64,000 nt of DNA from an uncultured Candidatus Melainabacteria bacterium (lineage in GTDB: Bacteria > Cyanobacteriota > Vampirovibrionia > Gastranaerophilales > Gastranaerophilaceae). This document shows positions 15,667-24,301 of this stretch, one piece after another. The notes beneath the pieces were generated by a model. The model was not told the origin of the DNA, ran no database searches, and was given only the letters and a program-made list of their open reading frames with translations. Where the stretch lies: positions 310,001 through 374,000 of the forward strand of contig CANNUY010000001.1 in the NCBI GenBank assembly GCA_947525005.1, given 5' to 3'. The position numbers and the translations under genes were made by a program. Position 1 is the stretch's first letter; every line of letters starts with the position of its first letter.

Positions 15667-15903
15667 TTTATTAAGGTTGATGATGATAAAGATGTCGGTG
15701 TAAATATAGATAATGTCGGTGTAAAAACAAAAGATAAAGTTTTAGCGTTAATAAAAGATAATAATAGAATAACTATGAATGAATTGGCTAGCCAGTTAGA
15801 AAAGAATCCTAGAACTATCGAACGAATTATTGAAAAGTTGAAGCAAAATAATAAGATAAAACGTGTTGGCTCTGATAAAACTGGTACTTGGGAAATTGTC
15901 TAA
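15667..15903 (+). pseudogene. C-terminal remnant of a winged-helix/ATP-binding (AlbA_2/AAA_4-type) regulator
   Basis: An open frame of 78 codons without a proper start begins directly after a TAG and ends at TAA 15901. It contains two spaced 'VGVN'/'VGVK' repeats, then a winged-helix motif ('LALIKDNNRITMNELASQL', 'RTIERIIEKLKQNNKIKRVG') and a terminal 'SDKTGTWEIV'. This layout is the usual C-terminus of predicted transcriptional regulators with an N-terminal AlbA_2/AAA_4 ATP-binding domain, of which nothing remains here. Its place just behind tRNA-Leu suggests a scar of an integrated element or gene decay. Residual expression from an internal ATG near 15775 is possible but unlikely. Confidence 0.7.
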
Positions 15904-16013
15904 GTTATATGAATCAAGATTTTGAGTGATTTTCGTGTAAAAAAGTGTAACGTAAGGTTGATTTATATGGCTAAAATTCAAATATTATGTATAAATTAAT
16001 AATATAATATCTT

Positions 16014-16892
16014 TTAAACAATTTCTTTAAATATTTCTATAAATCGTGTTGCAGGTTTGATTAAGAACTTGTCTTGTTTATAAAATACTGATAAATCTCT
16101 TTCATAATCAATATTTTTTATTTTCTTGAAGCTAATATTTTTCTGTTTGGGTAAAAATTTCATATAGAGTTCTGGTAAAATTGAAACTCCTAATCCCTCT
16201 CTAATCATTGAATAAACTGTTTCTGCGTTATGACATTCAATGTTTGAATGTATTTCAATTCCTTTTTCTGAACATAATTTTCTTATCAAATGTCCTAAAG
16301 TCAAAGATTCTTCAAATAATATAAAATTTTTATCTTTAAAAATCTCTAGGTGGATTTCGTCTTCGTTGCAATTTATTCCCCATATAGTTGGAAAAACAAG
16401 ATAAATCCCTTCATTATAAATATGTGTTTTAACATAATTTTTTGAGTTTGGACTTTCTGTTCCGATAAATAAATCTATTTTATCTTCTTCAATCATTTTC
16501 TTAAGAACATTTGTTGGGTATTCTTCAATAACAATACTGAAATTCGGAAATTCATTCTGTAAATTTTTCAATATTTTAGGAATGAAATAATAACATCTAT
16601 GCGACGGAACACCTACTCTCAAGTGTGATTTCGACTCATTTGTGATATCAGATATCTGAACTTTAGTGTTCTCTATATCCTTTAAAATATTCTTTGCTTT
16701 TTTAACAAAAATTTCACCTGAATACGTTAGTTTTAATGGGTTTCGTTCAAATAGTTCTGTCGCTAATTCTTCTTCTAAAAGTTTTATACTTTTGCTCAAT
16801 GATGGTTGGGAGATAAACAGTTTTCTAGCTGCTTTTGTGAAACTTTTTTCTTCTGCTAAAACAATAACATATTTCATTTGATTAATATTCAT
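16014..16892 (-). CDS. LysR-family transcriptional regulator
   Basis: From the chosen start the protein has 292 residues. It opens with the LysR winged helix ('MNINQMKYVIVLAEEKSFTKAARKLFIS', 'QPSLSKSIKLLEEELATELFER'), followed by the linker helix and a periplasmic-binding-protein-like effector domain ('LRVGVPSHRCYYFIPKILK', 'GLGVSILPELYMKFL'). The ATG at 16892 puts the helix-turn-helix at the usual distance from the N-terminus; an in-frame ATG at 16916 adds eight residues without a better Shine-Dalgarno. It is transcribed away from the RND efflux operon that starts 131 bp further on, so it is the likely regulator of that operon. The shared spacer is almost pure A/T. The effector is unknown. 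Confidence 0.9.
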   Translation of the reverse strand: MNINQMKYVIVLAEEKSFTKAARKLFISQPSLSKSIKLLEEELATELFERNPLKLTYSGEIFVKKAKNILKDIENTKVQISDITNESKSHLRVGVPSHRCYYFIPKILKNLQNEFPNFSIVIEEYPTNVLKKMIEEDKIDLFIGTESPNSKNYVKTHIYNEGIYLVFPTIWGINCNEDEIHLEIFKDKNFILFEESLTLGHLIRKLCSEKGIEIHSNIECHNAETVYSMIREGLGVSILPELYMKFLPKQKNISFKKIKNIDYERDLSVFYKQDKFLIKPATRFIEIFKEIV

Positions 16893-17023
16893 AAAAATAT
16901 TATACCTAAAAAACATAATAAAAATAATAAATTATAGTTTAAAGTTATAATTTTTATAAATATTAACAATTATACATTTAAATATAATTATTTTATAATT
17001 TAAAATGGTAGTAGGATTTAGAG

Positions 17024-18430
17024 ATGAAGAAGTTTATAGCACTATTTATAACATTAGGAATGGCTTTGCAGTCAACAGCTTTTGCAATTCAAGAGCCAAC
17101 TACGACCTCTGTAAAAAAGATTAAAGTATCTAAAACCAAAGAAAATAAACCACGTAAGGCTAAAAAAGACCAAGTTAAACAATATACCTTGCCTGCATAT
17201 TGGTCAAATTATAATGACGAATATTTAGATAAATATATTGATGAAGCATTGACAAATAATTTTGATTTGAAAATTGCAAAATCAAGAATAAAGCAATCAG
17301 AAGCAATCTTAGGAACAATAAACGCTCAAAGATTACCTCAATTAAGCATAAATCCTAGTGTTTATCCTTATAAATCGATGTCAAAATTTACAGGTAATTT
17401 TTCAAGTCACAACCATTTGTATTTTCCATTATTATTGAACTGGGAATTAGATATATTTGGAAAGTTGTCCGATAAAGTTAAATCTTCAAGATATCAAGTT
17501 AAAATCTCGGAAGAAAATTTGAATATCGCAAAACTTGCTATAACTTCTGAAATTATGGCATCATATTTTAACATTATATTGTCAGATTGTTTAATTAGAA
17601 ACTACCAAGAAATAATCACAAATCTTGATGAAACAATAAAACTAAAACGTCAGTTGTATGAAGGTGGAATTATTCCTTATGATAACTTATATACTACAGA
17701 ATATGAAGTTGTTGTTCAAAGAAATACTCTAAATTCATTGTTGAAACAACGTGAAATTTTATTGCATCAATTTGCTGTATTAAGAGGACTTTCACCAGAA
17801 AGTGAGTCTGATATAAAAAGAAGAAATATCAATGAATTAACTTTACCTTTTGAAGAAAAAAAGAGTGTTAATTCTGATTTAATTTTCAATAGACCAGATG
17901 TTGTTCAATCAGAATTAGAGCTTAAAAAAGCTGCTATTGATGTTCGAGTTGCAAGAAAAACATTTTTACCGTCAGTTAATCTAAATGAGATGATAGGGTT
18001 TGAAAATATTCGTGGTGGTAGAATATTTAATTGGGAAAGCACTGTTTATCAATTAGGTGCAGGATTATTGTTTGATTTGTATACAGGTGGTTATAAGATG
18101 TCATATTTAAGATACAATAAAGAACTTGCAAAAGAAAAATTGTATCATTATAACAATGTATTATTAAATGCTTTTTGTGAAATAGAAAATAATTTATCAA
18201 GCTTTAAAACAGATTATAATTCTTATGTAGAATTCAATAAAGCAACCGAAAAATCTGAACATTATCACGATGTTGCAATGATTAGATATAATAACGGTAT
18301 TGGTAACAAAATTGATGCACTTGATGCAAGACGTCAAGTGTTGAACAATTTGAATTCAATGTATGGAGCAAAAGTTAGTACGTTAGTGGATAGTGTTAAT
18401 ATTTATAAATCATTGGGAGGTTCTTTATAA
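17024..18430 (+). CDS. TolC/NodT-type outer-membrane efflux factor
   Basis: The 468-residue protein starts with a Sec signal peptide ('MKKFIALFITLGMALQSTAFA', cleavage near residue 21) without a lipobox cysteine, then a Lys-rich linker. The mature part has the OEP pattern: 'YIDEALTNNFDLKIAKSRIKQSEAIL', 'LPQLSINPSVYPYKS', 'LNWELDIFGKLSDKVKSSRYQ', and the second repeat 'RPDVVQSELELKKAAIDVRVARKTFLPSVNL'. Such proteins form the trimeric outer-membrane and periplasmic channel of tripartite pumps. It is the first gene of a tight operon with the RND pump (2-nt gap) and adaptor. AGGATTTAGAG precedes the ATG. Confidence 0.9.
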   Translation: MKKFIALFITLGMALQSTAFAIQEPTTTSVKKIKVSKTKENKPRKAKKDQVKQYTLPAYWSNYNDEYLDKYIDEALTNNFDLKIAKSRIKQSEAILGTINAQRLPQLSINPSVYPYKSMSKFTGNFSSHNHLYFPLLLNWELDIFGKLSDKVKSSRYQVKISEENLNIAKLAITSEIMASYFNIILSDCLIRNYQEIITNLDETIKLKRQLYEGGIIPYDNLYTTEYEVVVQRNTLNSLLKQREILLHQFAVLRGLSPESESDIKRRNINELTLPFEEKKSVNSDLIFNRPDVVQSELELKKAAIDVRVARKTFLPSVNLNEMIGFENIRGGRIFNWESTVYQLGAGLLFDLYTGGYKMSYLRYNKELAKEKLYHYNNVLLNAFCEIENNLSSFKTDYNSYVEFNKATEKSEHYHDVAMIRYNNGIGNKIDALDARRQVLNNLNSMYGAKVSTLVDSVNIYKSLGGSL

Positions 18431-18432
18431 AT

Positions 18433-21400
18433 ATGAAAAACTTTATCAAAATGGTTTTAAAATATCACTATACAGTAATTGTAATGGCTTTATTTATCTT
18501 GATTATGGGGATATTGACTATTGTAAAAACTCCGATTGACGTATTTCCTGAAATCAATACTCCGGTTGTTACAGCAGTATGGACATATACTGGTATGCAA
18601 TCAAAGGATATTGAACGAAGAATTGTAACTATTGCAGAAAGAGGTTATGCTGCAAACGTAAATGATATTGAACATATCGAATCTCAATCATTGTTGGGTG
18701 TTGGGGTTATCAGAGTATTTTTGCATCCAGGAGCAAATATAAATACTGCGATTACTCAAATCAGTGCATCATCTCAGGTAGCAATGAAGAATATGCCTTT
18801 AGGTATTCGTCCACCTGAAATTTTGAAGTATACTCCTACTACAATTCCTGTTTTGCAGGTTATTATTTCGTCTGCAAAATTGCCACTTCAAAAGGTTACC
18901 GACCTTGCACAAAATAATATTAAGGTTCAACTCACAAAGGTTGAGGGTGCTCAAGTTCCACTTCCTATGGGTGGTAAAGTTCGTCAAATAATGGTTGACC
19001 TTGATATGCAAAAAATGGAAGCAAGAGGCTTGACTCCTGCAGAGGTTACAAAAGCTGTTGCTTCTCAAAACGTAATTATCCCATCTGGTAATGCTAAAAT
19101 CGGTGGTAAGGATTATTTGATATCATTGAATAACGCTGCACAAACAGTCGATGAGATGAATGATTTTCCTATTGAATCACCTCATAGTAATCAAATTGTT
19201 TATTTGTCTGATGTAGCACATATCCATGATGGTAACGCAATTCAGACAAATATTGTTCGTGAAAACGGCTCTCCAGGGTCTTTGATGGCTGTATATAAAG
19301 CTGGTAAGGTTTCTTCATTGAATGTTGTTGAGGGTACTAAAAAATTGTTGCCAACGATTGCAAAAACAATTCCTGAAAGTGTAAAAATGCAGGTTTTGTT
19401 TGACCAATCTATTTTTGTAAAAAGTGCTATTCGAGATGTAATTTTTTCTGGTACACTTGCAGCTTTGTTGACAGCGCTTATGGTTTTAATCTTCTTAGGT
19501 AGTGTTCGTTCAACTTTTATTATCGGTATATCTATTCCGTTATCAGTACTTTTTGCGATAATTTGTTCTTCTTTATGTGGACAGACTATAAATATGATGT
19601 CCTTGAGTGGTTTAGGTTTAGCGATTGGTATGTTGGTTGATAACGCAACTGTTGTTATTGAAAACATTTTAAGAAACAAAGAAATTTTAACAAAACAGGG
19701 TAAGGATATTGAAGAAATAATATATAAATCAGCAGTCGAGGTTGCTACTCCAACCCTTGTTTCAACATTGTCAATTTGTACGGTATTTGCACCGATATTT
19801 TTAATGGAAGGTGCTACAAAATATTTATTTATACCGTTAGCTATGTCTGTTATTTTTTCAATGATTGGTTCATATATGTTGTCAAATACGGTTGTTCCAG
19901 TTCTTGTTGATAAATTATTGAAAGACAAAGAAGTTTTAGATGAAAACTCTTTATTGTATCAGGTTAATAATTTTATCAATGTTAATTTTGGTAAATTCAG
20001 AGAAATTTATAAGGCATTCTTAGAAAAAGACATTTTTACTAACCCAAAAAGAGTTGGAAAAGTTTATGGTTTGATTATTTTATCTGCATTAGTTTTGATA
20101 CCGTTTATTGGACAAAACTTCTTCCCAGAGGTTGATGCAGGTCAGATAAGATTGCATATTTACGCTCCACACGGTACAAGGATTGAAGAAACAGCAAGAG
20201 AGTTTACAAATATAGAAAAAACTATAAGAGAAGTTATTCCACCGTCAGAACTTGAAACAGTGTTGGATAATATTGGTTTACCTGCAAGTATGTTGAACCT
20301 TGCGTTTATGGATAACTCTTATTTGGGTGTTGGCGATGGTGAAATCCTTATAGCATTGAGTGAAAACCATAAGCCTACCAAGAAATATGTTAAAGAGTTG
20401 AGAAAGCGTTTGAATAAAGAATATCCTGATACGCAATTCTTCTTCCAAAATGCTGATATGGTTGGTAAAATCTTGAACTTCGGTTTGGCGTCACCTGTTG
20501 ATATTAAGATTCAGGGTAAGAATTTGAAAGAAAACTATAAGTTGACTACCCAAATATTAGAAGAAGTTAAAAAGGTTAGAGGTGTTGCAGACGCTCATAT
20601 TCACCAAATTACTGACGCACCAGAAATCAGGGTGACTGTGGATAAAAATAGAGCTGCGATGATGAATTTGTCACAAGAAACGATATCAAAAAATTTGTTG
20701 ACATCATTGACATCTAGTGGAATGGTTGCACCAAATTATTGGGTTGACCCAACGAATGGTGTGAACTATGTCTTGGCTTTACAAGTGCCACCATATAATG
20801 TTGATACGGTGAAGAATGTTACTGATGTACCTGTTTCATATAACAATCAAAACCCTGTTAGATTGTCAAACGTAGCATCTGTGGCATCTGGTACTACTTG
20901 TAGCGTTGTCGACCACTACGATATTATGCCAGTGTACGATATTATGTTAAATATTCAGGATAGAGATTTGGCTGGTGTATCTAGGGATATAAATAAGATT
21001 GTAAAAAAATATCAAAAGATAGCTCCAAGAGGTACGTTTATTGATATTTACGGTCAAGCAAAATCAATGGATTATGCGTTTACTTCTTTGATATCAGGTT
21101 TGTTGTTGTCATTGATACTTGTATATTTGTTGATTGTTGTTAACTTCCAATCTTGGAGAAACCCATTTATTATCATTACTCCAGTGCCATTAGCGTTGTC
21201 TGGTATATTATGGACTTTGTACGTAACAGATACTACGTTCAGCGTACAAGCGCTTATGGGTTCAATTATGGCAGTTGGGGTATCGTGTGCAAACTCAATT
21301 CTTGTTGTGTCATTTGCGACAGATAAGATGAGAGAGGGATTGACTTCAACGCAGGCTGCTATTGAAGCTGGTTATACAAGAATACGTCCAGTTGTAATGA

Positions 21401-21597
21401 CTGCATCAGCTATGATTTTGGGGATGTTGCCAATGGCTCTTGGTATTGGTGAGGGTGGAGAACAGAATGTTCCTATTGGTAGAACGGTTATCGGTGGTTT
21501 GTTGTTTGCAACATTTGCAACTTTGATTGTTGTGCCTATGTTGTTTGCAATATTGAATAAGAATAAAAAATATGAAAAGGTGGTAGATGATGATTAA
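18433..21597 (+). CDS. RND-family efflux transporter, inner-membrane pump
   Basis: The 1,054-residue protein has the AcrB-like layout: one N-terminal helix, a large periplasmic loop, helices 2-6 (about 330-500), a second loop and helices 8-12 (about 870-1040). The N-terminus 'TPIDVFPEINTPVVTAVWTYTGM' and 'GIGEGGEQNVPIGRTVIGG' near the end are typical. The proton-relay positions differ from AcrB. Helix 4 has 'MLVDNATVVIEN' (D403 kept, the second Asp is N404). Helix 10 has 'GVSCANSILVV', with Ala at 953 where AcrB has Lys940. This matches a divergent RND subgroup, so the substrate should not be assumed to be a drug. GGGAGG lies 12 nt before the ATG; the adaptor gene overlaps its end. Confidence 0.92.
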   Translation: MKNFIKMVLKYHYTVIVMALFILIMGILTIVKTPIDVFPEINTPVVTAVWTYTGMQSKDIERRIVTIAERGYAANVNDIEHIESQSLLGVGVIRVFLHPGANINTAITQISASSQVAMKNMPLGIRPPEILKYTPTTIPVLQVIISSAKLPLQKVTDLAQNNIKVQLTKVEGAQVPLPMGGKVRQIMVDLDMQKMEARGLTPAEVTKAVASQNVIIPSGNAKIGGKDYLISLNNAAQTVDEMNDFPIESPHSNQIVYLSDVAHIHDGNAIQTNIVRENGSPGSLMAVYKAGKVSSLNVVEGTKKLLPTIAKTIPESVKMQVLFDQSIFVKSAIRDVIFSGTLAALLTALMVLIFLGSVRSTFIIGISIPLSVLFAIICSSLCGQTINMMSLSGLGLAIGMLVDNATVVIENILRNKEILTKQGKDIEEIIYKSAVEVATPTLVSTLSICTVFAPIFLMEGATKYLFIPLAMSVIFSMIGSYMLSNTVVPVLVDKLLKDKEVLDENSLLYQVNNFINVNFGKFREIYKAFLEKDIFTNPKRVGKVYGLIILSALVLIPFIGQNFFPEVDAGQIRLHIYAPHGTRIEETAREFTNIEKTIREVIPPSELETVLDNIGLPASMLNLAFMDNSYLGVGDGEILIALSENHKPTKKYVKELRKRLNKEYPDTQFFFQNADMVGKILNFGLASPVDIKIQGKNLKENYKLTTQILEEVKKVRGVADAHIHQITDAPEIRVTVDKNRAAMMNLSQETISKNLLTSLTSSGMVAPNYWVDPTNGVNYVLALQVPPYNVDTVKNVTDVPVSYNNQNPVRLSNVASVASGTTCSVVDHYDIMPVYDIMLNIQDRDLAGVSRDINKIVKKYQKIAPRGTFIDIYGQAKSMDYAFTSLISGLLLSLILVYLLIVVNFQSWRNPFIIITPVPLALSGILWTLYVTDTTFSVQALMGSIMAVGVSCANSILVVSFATDKMREGLTSTQAAIEAGYTRIRPVVMTASAMILGMLPMALGIGEGGEQNVPIGRTVIGGLLFATFATLIVVPMLFAILNKNKKYEKVVDDD

Positions 21598-22813
21598 CCT
21601 TAAGGATATAAAAATTAGTGATATAAAAGGGAAAATTGTTGATTTGTGGTTTAAGGTTACTAAACACGACTCAAAAAGAACTGCGATTTTAATTTTTGCG
21701 ATATTCTTTCTTGTTGGGCTTTTACCAAAGGCAGTTAGATTTGTGACTACAGCTATGAATGCCCGTTCAGTTGAGTATGTTGCATTGACAGAAACACCTA
21801 CTATATCAGATGGGGACAATGTTTTAGTTTTGTCAGGGGAATTAAAACCGTTTTTACATACAGAGATTTTTGCAAGGATAAATGGACTTGTTAATCAAAG
21901 ATATGTACAGTTAGGTCAACATGTTCAAAAAGGTCAAGTATTGGCAACTATTGATACGCCTGATTTAGATGCTGAGGCACTTAGTGCAAAATCTGCGTTG
22001 ATTTCTGCTGAAAAACATCTTATGGAAACAAGATATCAGTATAATTATGCAAGACAAACGTATGATAGATATAAAAAATCTTCTGTAAATGGTGCTATAT
22101 CAAGACAAGAACTTGATACGAAGTATAATGATTTTAAGACATCTGAGATGAATTTTTTGAGTGCTAAAGCTGATGTTGAAAAGGCTAAGGCAGATTTACA
22201 CAGATTAACAGCTTTACAACAGTATAAAAGGGTTGTAGCACCGTTTAGTGGAGTTATTAGTAAGTATAATATTGATGCAGGGGCGAATGTTGTCGCAGGT
22301 GGTAGCACAACAAGTACAAGTTTGTTTGAGATACAACAGATTGATAAGTTTAGGGCAACTGTTTTTGTGCCACAGAATTATGTAAGATTTATTTCTGATG
22401 GTCAAGCCGTTGATATTTATATACCAGAAAACCCATCACAAAAGATTAGAGGTTATATTTCACAGATATCTGGTAAGTTGGATAATGTGTCACGTGCTAT
22501 GGAAGTTGCGTTGGTTGTACCTAACGATAACAAGTCAGGGTTGTATAGTGGATTGTATATAAAGACTAATATTGATATTAAGAATAAGCAAAAGGTTATG
22601 ACTATAAACCCTGCGTGCTTGACAACATTGACAACACCTGATCAGTATGTTGTAGAAGTTAGACCTGATTCTACTATTCATTTTATAAAGGTAAAACAGG
22701 GTCGTGACTTGGGCGATAGAGTAGAAATACTTGAGGGCTTGAAAGGTACAGAACGATTGATTACTAATGTAAATGACAACCTAAAAGAAGGTCAAAAAGT
22801 TAAGTTTAAATAA
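21587..22813 (+). CDS. RND periplasmic adaptor (membrane fusion protein)
   Basis: The 408-residue protein has an N-terminal membrane anchor ('TAILIFAIFFLVGLLPKAVRF', about 30-50), then a biotinyl/lipoyl-like half-motif ('ARINGLVNQRYVQLGQHVQKGQVLATIDTPDLDAE'). An alpha-hairpin of about 75 residues follows, then the second half-motif 'VVAPFSGVISKYNIDAGANVVAG' and beta-barrel domains. It bridges pump and outer-membrane channel. The start overlaps the pump gene by 11 nt; two consecutive ATG codons (21587 and 21590) are both usable behind AAAAGGTGG. The gene order channel-pump-adaptor is less common than adaptor-pump-channel. Confidence 0.92.
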   Translation: MMINLKDIKISDIKGKIVDLWFKVTKHDSKRTAILIFAIFFLVGLLPKAVRFVTTAMNARSVEYVALTETPTISDGDNVLVLSGELKPFLHTEIFARINGLVNQRYVQLGQHVQKGQVLATIDTPDLDAEALSAKSALISAEKHLMETRYQYNYARQTYDRYKKSSVNGAISRQELDTKYNDFKTSEMNFLSAKADVEKAKADLHRLTALQQYKRVVAPFSGVISKYNIDAGANVVAGGSTTSTSLFEIQQIDKFRATVFVPQNYVRFISDGQAVDIYIPENPSQKIRGYISQISGKLDNVSRAMEVALVVPNDNKSGLYSGLYIKTNIDIKNKQKVMTINPACLTTLTTPDQYVVEVRPDSTIHFIKVKQGRDLGDRVEILEGLKGTERLITNVNDNLKEGQKVKFK

Positions 22814-22980
22814 TTGATTTTAAAAATTTGATTTTGATTGGAAAGTTCGTTTATAGTTTGTTATTTATTTAACAATCACTATTATCGTGGTAAAATTTGG
22901 GTGGAAAATTTAAAATTCAATCAGGTTCAATTTAATTAGACTAATTAAATCAAAGAATTAAATTTAAAAGAGAAGAAATT

Positions 22981-24135
22981 ATGCGAAAATCACTCTGTCT
23001 ATTACCATTAGCATTAGGCACGTTCGGTCTAGGGTTAACCGAATACGTTATGATGGGCATTCTTCCAGACACTGCAAAAGCTATGCACTGCTCCATACCA
23101 ATGGCTGGAAATTTCATCTCTTTTTATGCTCTCGGTGTTGTATTTGGTTCAATCTTATTAGTCTGTATAGGCAGAACTCGACCACTAAAGCAAATTCTTA
23201 TAGTCTTAGCAACGATATTCACTCTTGCTAACATATCTCTTGTTTTTGCTCAAAACTATTTTGTATTCTGTGCTTTAAGGTTTATAGCAGGTCTACCTCA
23301 CGGTGCGTTCTTTGGTGTGGGTGCAATTGCAGCTGGCAAACTTGCAGACAAAGATAAAACTAATCAAGCAGTTGCCACAATGGTTTCGGGCATGACTATA
23401 GCGAACCTTTTAGGTATTCCTCTAGGAACATTTCTAAGCCACAATTTCTCTTGGCGAATAACCTTCTCAATAATAGGAGTTTTCGGGTTCCTCGTACTTT
23501 ATTCAATCTTTAAACTAATTCCAAATATAAAACCTTTACAAGATACTGGATTTAGAGGTCAATTTAAAATCTTTAAATCATTATCTGTTTGGTTATTAAT
23601 CCTTGCCGTAATAATGGGTAATGGCGGAATTTTCTGTATGTATAGTTATATAAACCCACTTTTAGTAAAAGTTTCAAACATAAAACCTCAATTAATTTCT
23701 CTTATAATGGTTCTAGCAGGGGCTGGCATGTGTTTAGGTAACTACTTAGGTGGTAAACTATCCGATAAGTTTTCACCATCTCTTATTGCAGGCTATATTC
23801 AACTGACAGCCAGTATCTCATTATTAGCGATGTTTTTCTTGTCATCAAACCCAATTCTTGCAACTATTTTGATGTGTGTTTGTACAGCTTGCTTATTCGG
23901 AGTTTCTGCTCCTCAACAAGTATTGTTGATAGAAAATGCAAAAGGTGGTGAAATGCTTGGTGCGTCTTGTTCTCAAATCTCGTTTAATCTCGGTAACGCA
24001 ATAGGTGCTTTTGTAGGGGGACTCCCTATAACTCACGGGTTTGGTTATAAGTTTACAACTCTCCCTGCGACTTTGTTCGCTTTTATTGGTTTTTTGTTAT
24101 TAATGTACTTTTACAGAAGATACGAACTTCATTAA
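22981..24135 (+). CDS. AraJ-like MFS efflux transporter
   Basis: The 384-residue, 12-helix major facilitator of the DHA1 type opens with 'LPLALGTFGLGLTEYVMMGILPDTAKAM', very close to the AraJ/YdhP pattern. It continues with 'FYALGVVFGSILLVCIGRTRPLKQIL' (motif A region) and 'FIAGLPHGAFFGVGAIAAGKLAD'. Relatives export sugars, purine ribonucleosides or chloramphenicol; the substrate cannot be told from sequence. AGAGAAG precedes the ATG. Its codons use C in the third position (CTC, ATC, TTC) more often than the adjoining pump genes, which may reflect separate history. No partner gene is adjacent. Confidence 0.85.
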   Translation: MRKSLCLLPLALGTFGLGLTEYVMMGILPDTAKAMHCSIPMAGNFISFYALGVVFGSILLVCIGRTRPLKQILIVLATIFTLANISLVFAQNYFVFCALRFIAGLPHGAFFGVGAIAAGKLADKDKTNQAVATMVSGMTIANLLGIPLGTFLSHNFSWRITFSIIGVFGFLVLYSIFKLIPNIKPLQDTGFRGQFKIFKSLSVWLLILAVIMGNGGIFCMYSYINPLLVKVSNIKPQLISLIMVLAGAGMCLGNYLGGKLSDKFSPSLIAGYIQLTASISLLAMFFLSSNPILATILMCVCTACLFGVSAPQQVLLIENAKGGEMLGASCSQISFNLGNAIGAFVGGLPITHGFGYKFTTLPATLFAFIGFLLLMYFYRRYELH

Positions 24136-24301
24136 AGGATTTGTGCTACGTCCTTATTGAGTTGGTATGAAATATTTAAGTAAATAAATATTTTTATTGA
24201 TATTTAATGAAAATTCTTAAACAAGAATGATTCCTTAACTTAAAAAAAAACTTTGTTTGTGCTATTTTATTATTACTTAAACAACAAAAAGAGGAATGAA
24301 A

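Noticed and set aside
19242..19928. 228-codon minus-strand frame
   Set aside because: It is the antisense of a conserved part of the RND pump, with no ribosome-binding site or recognisable product.
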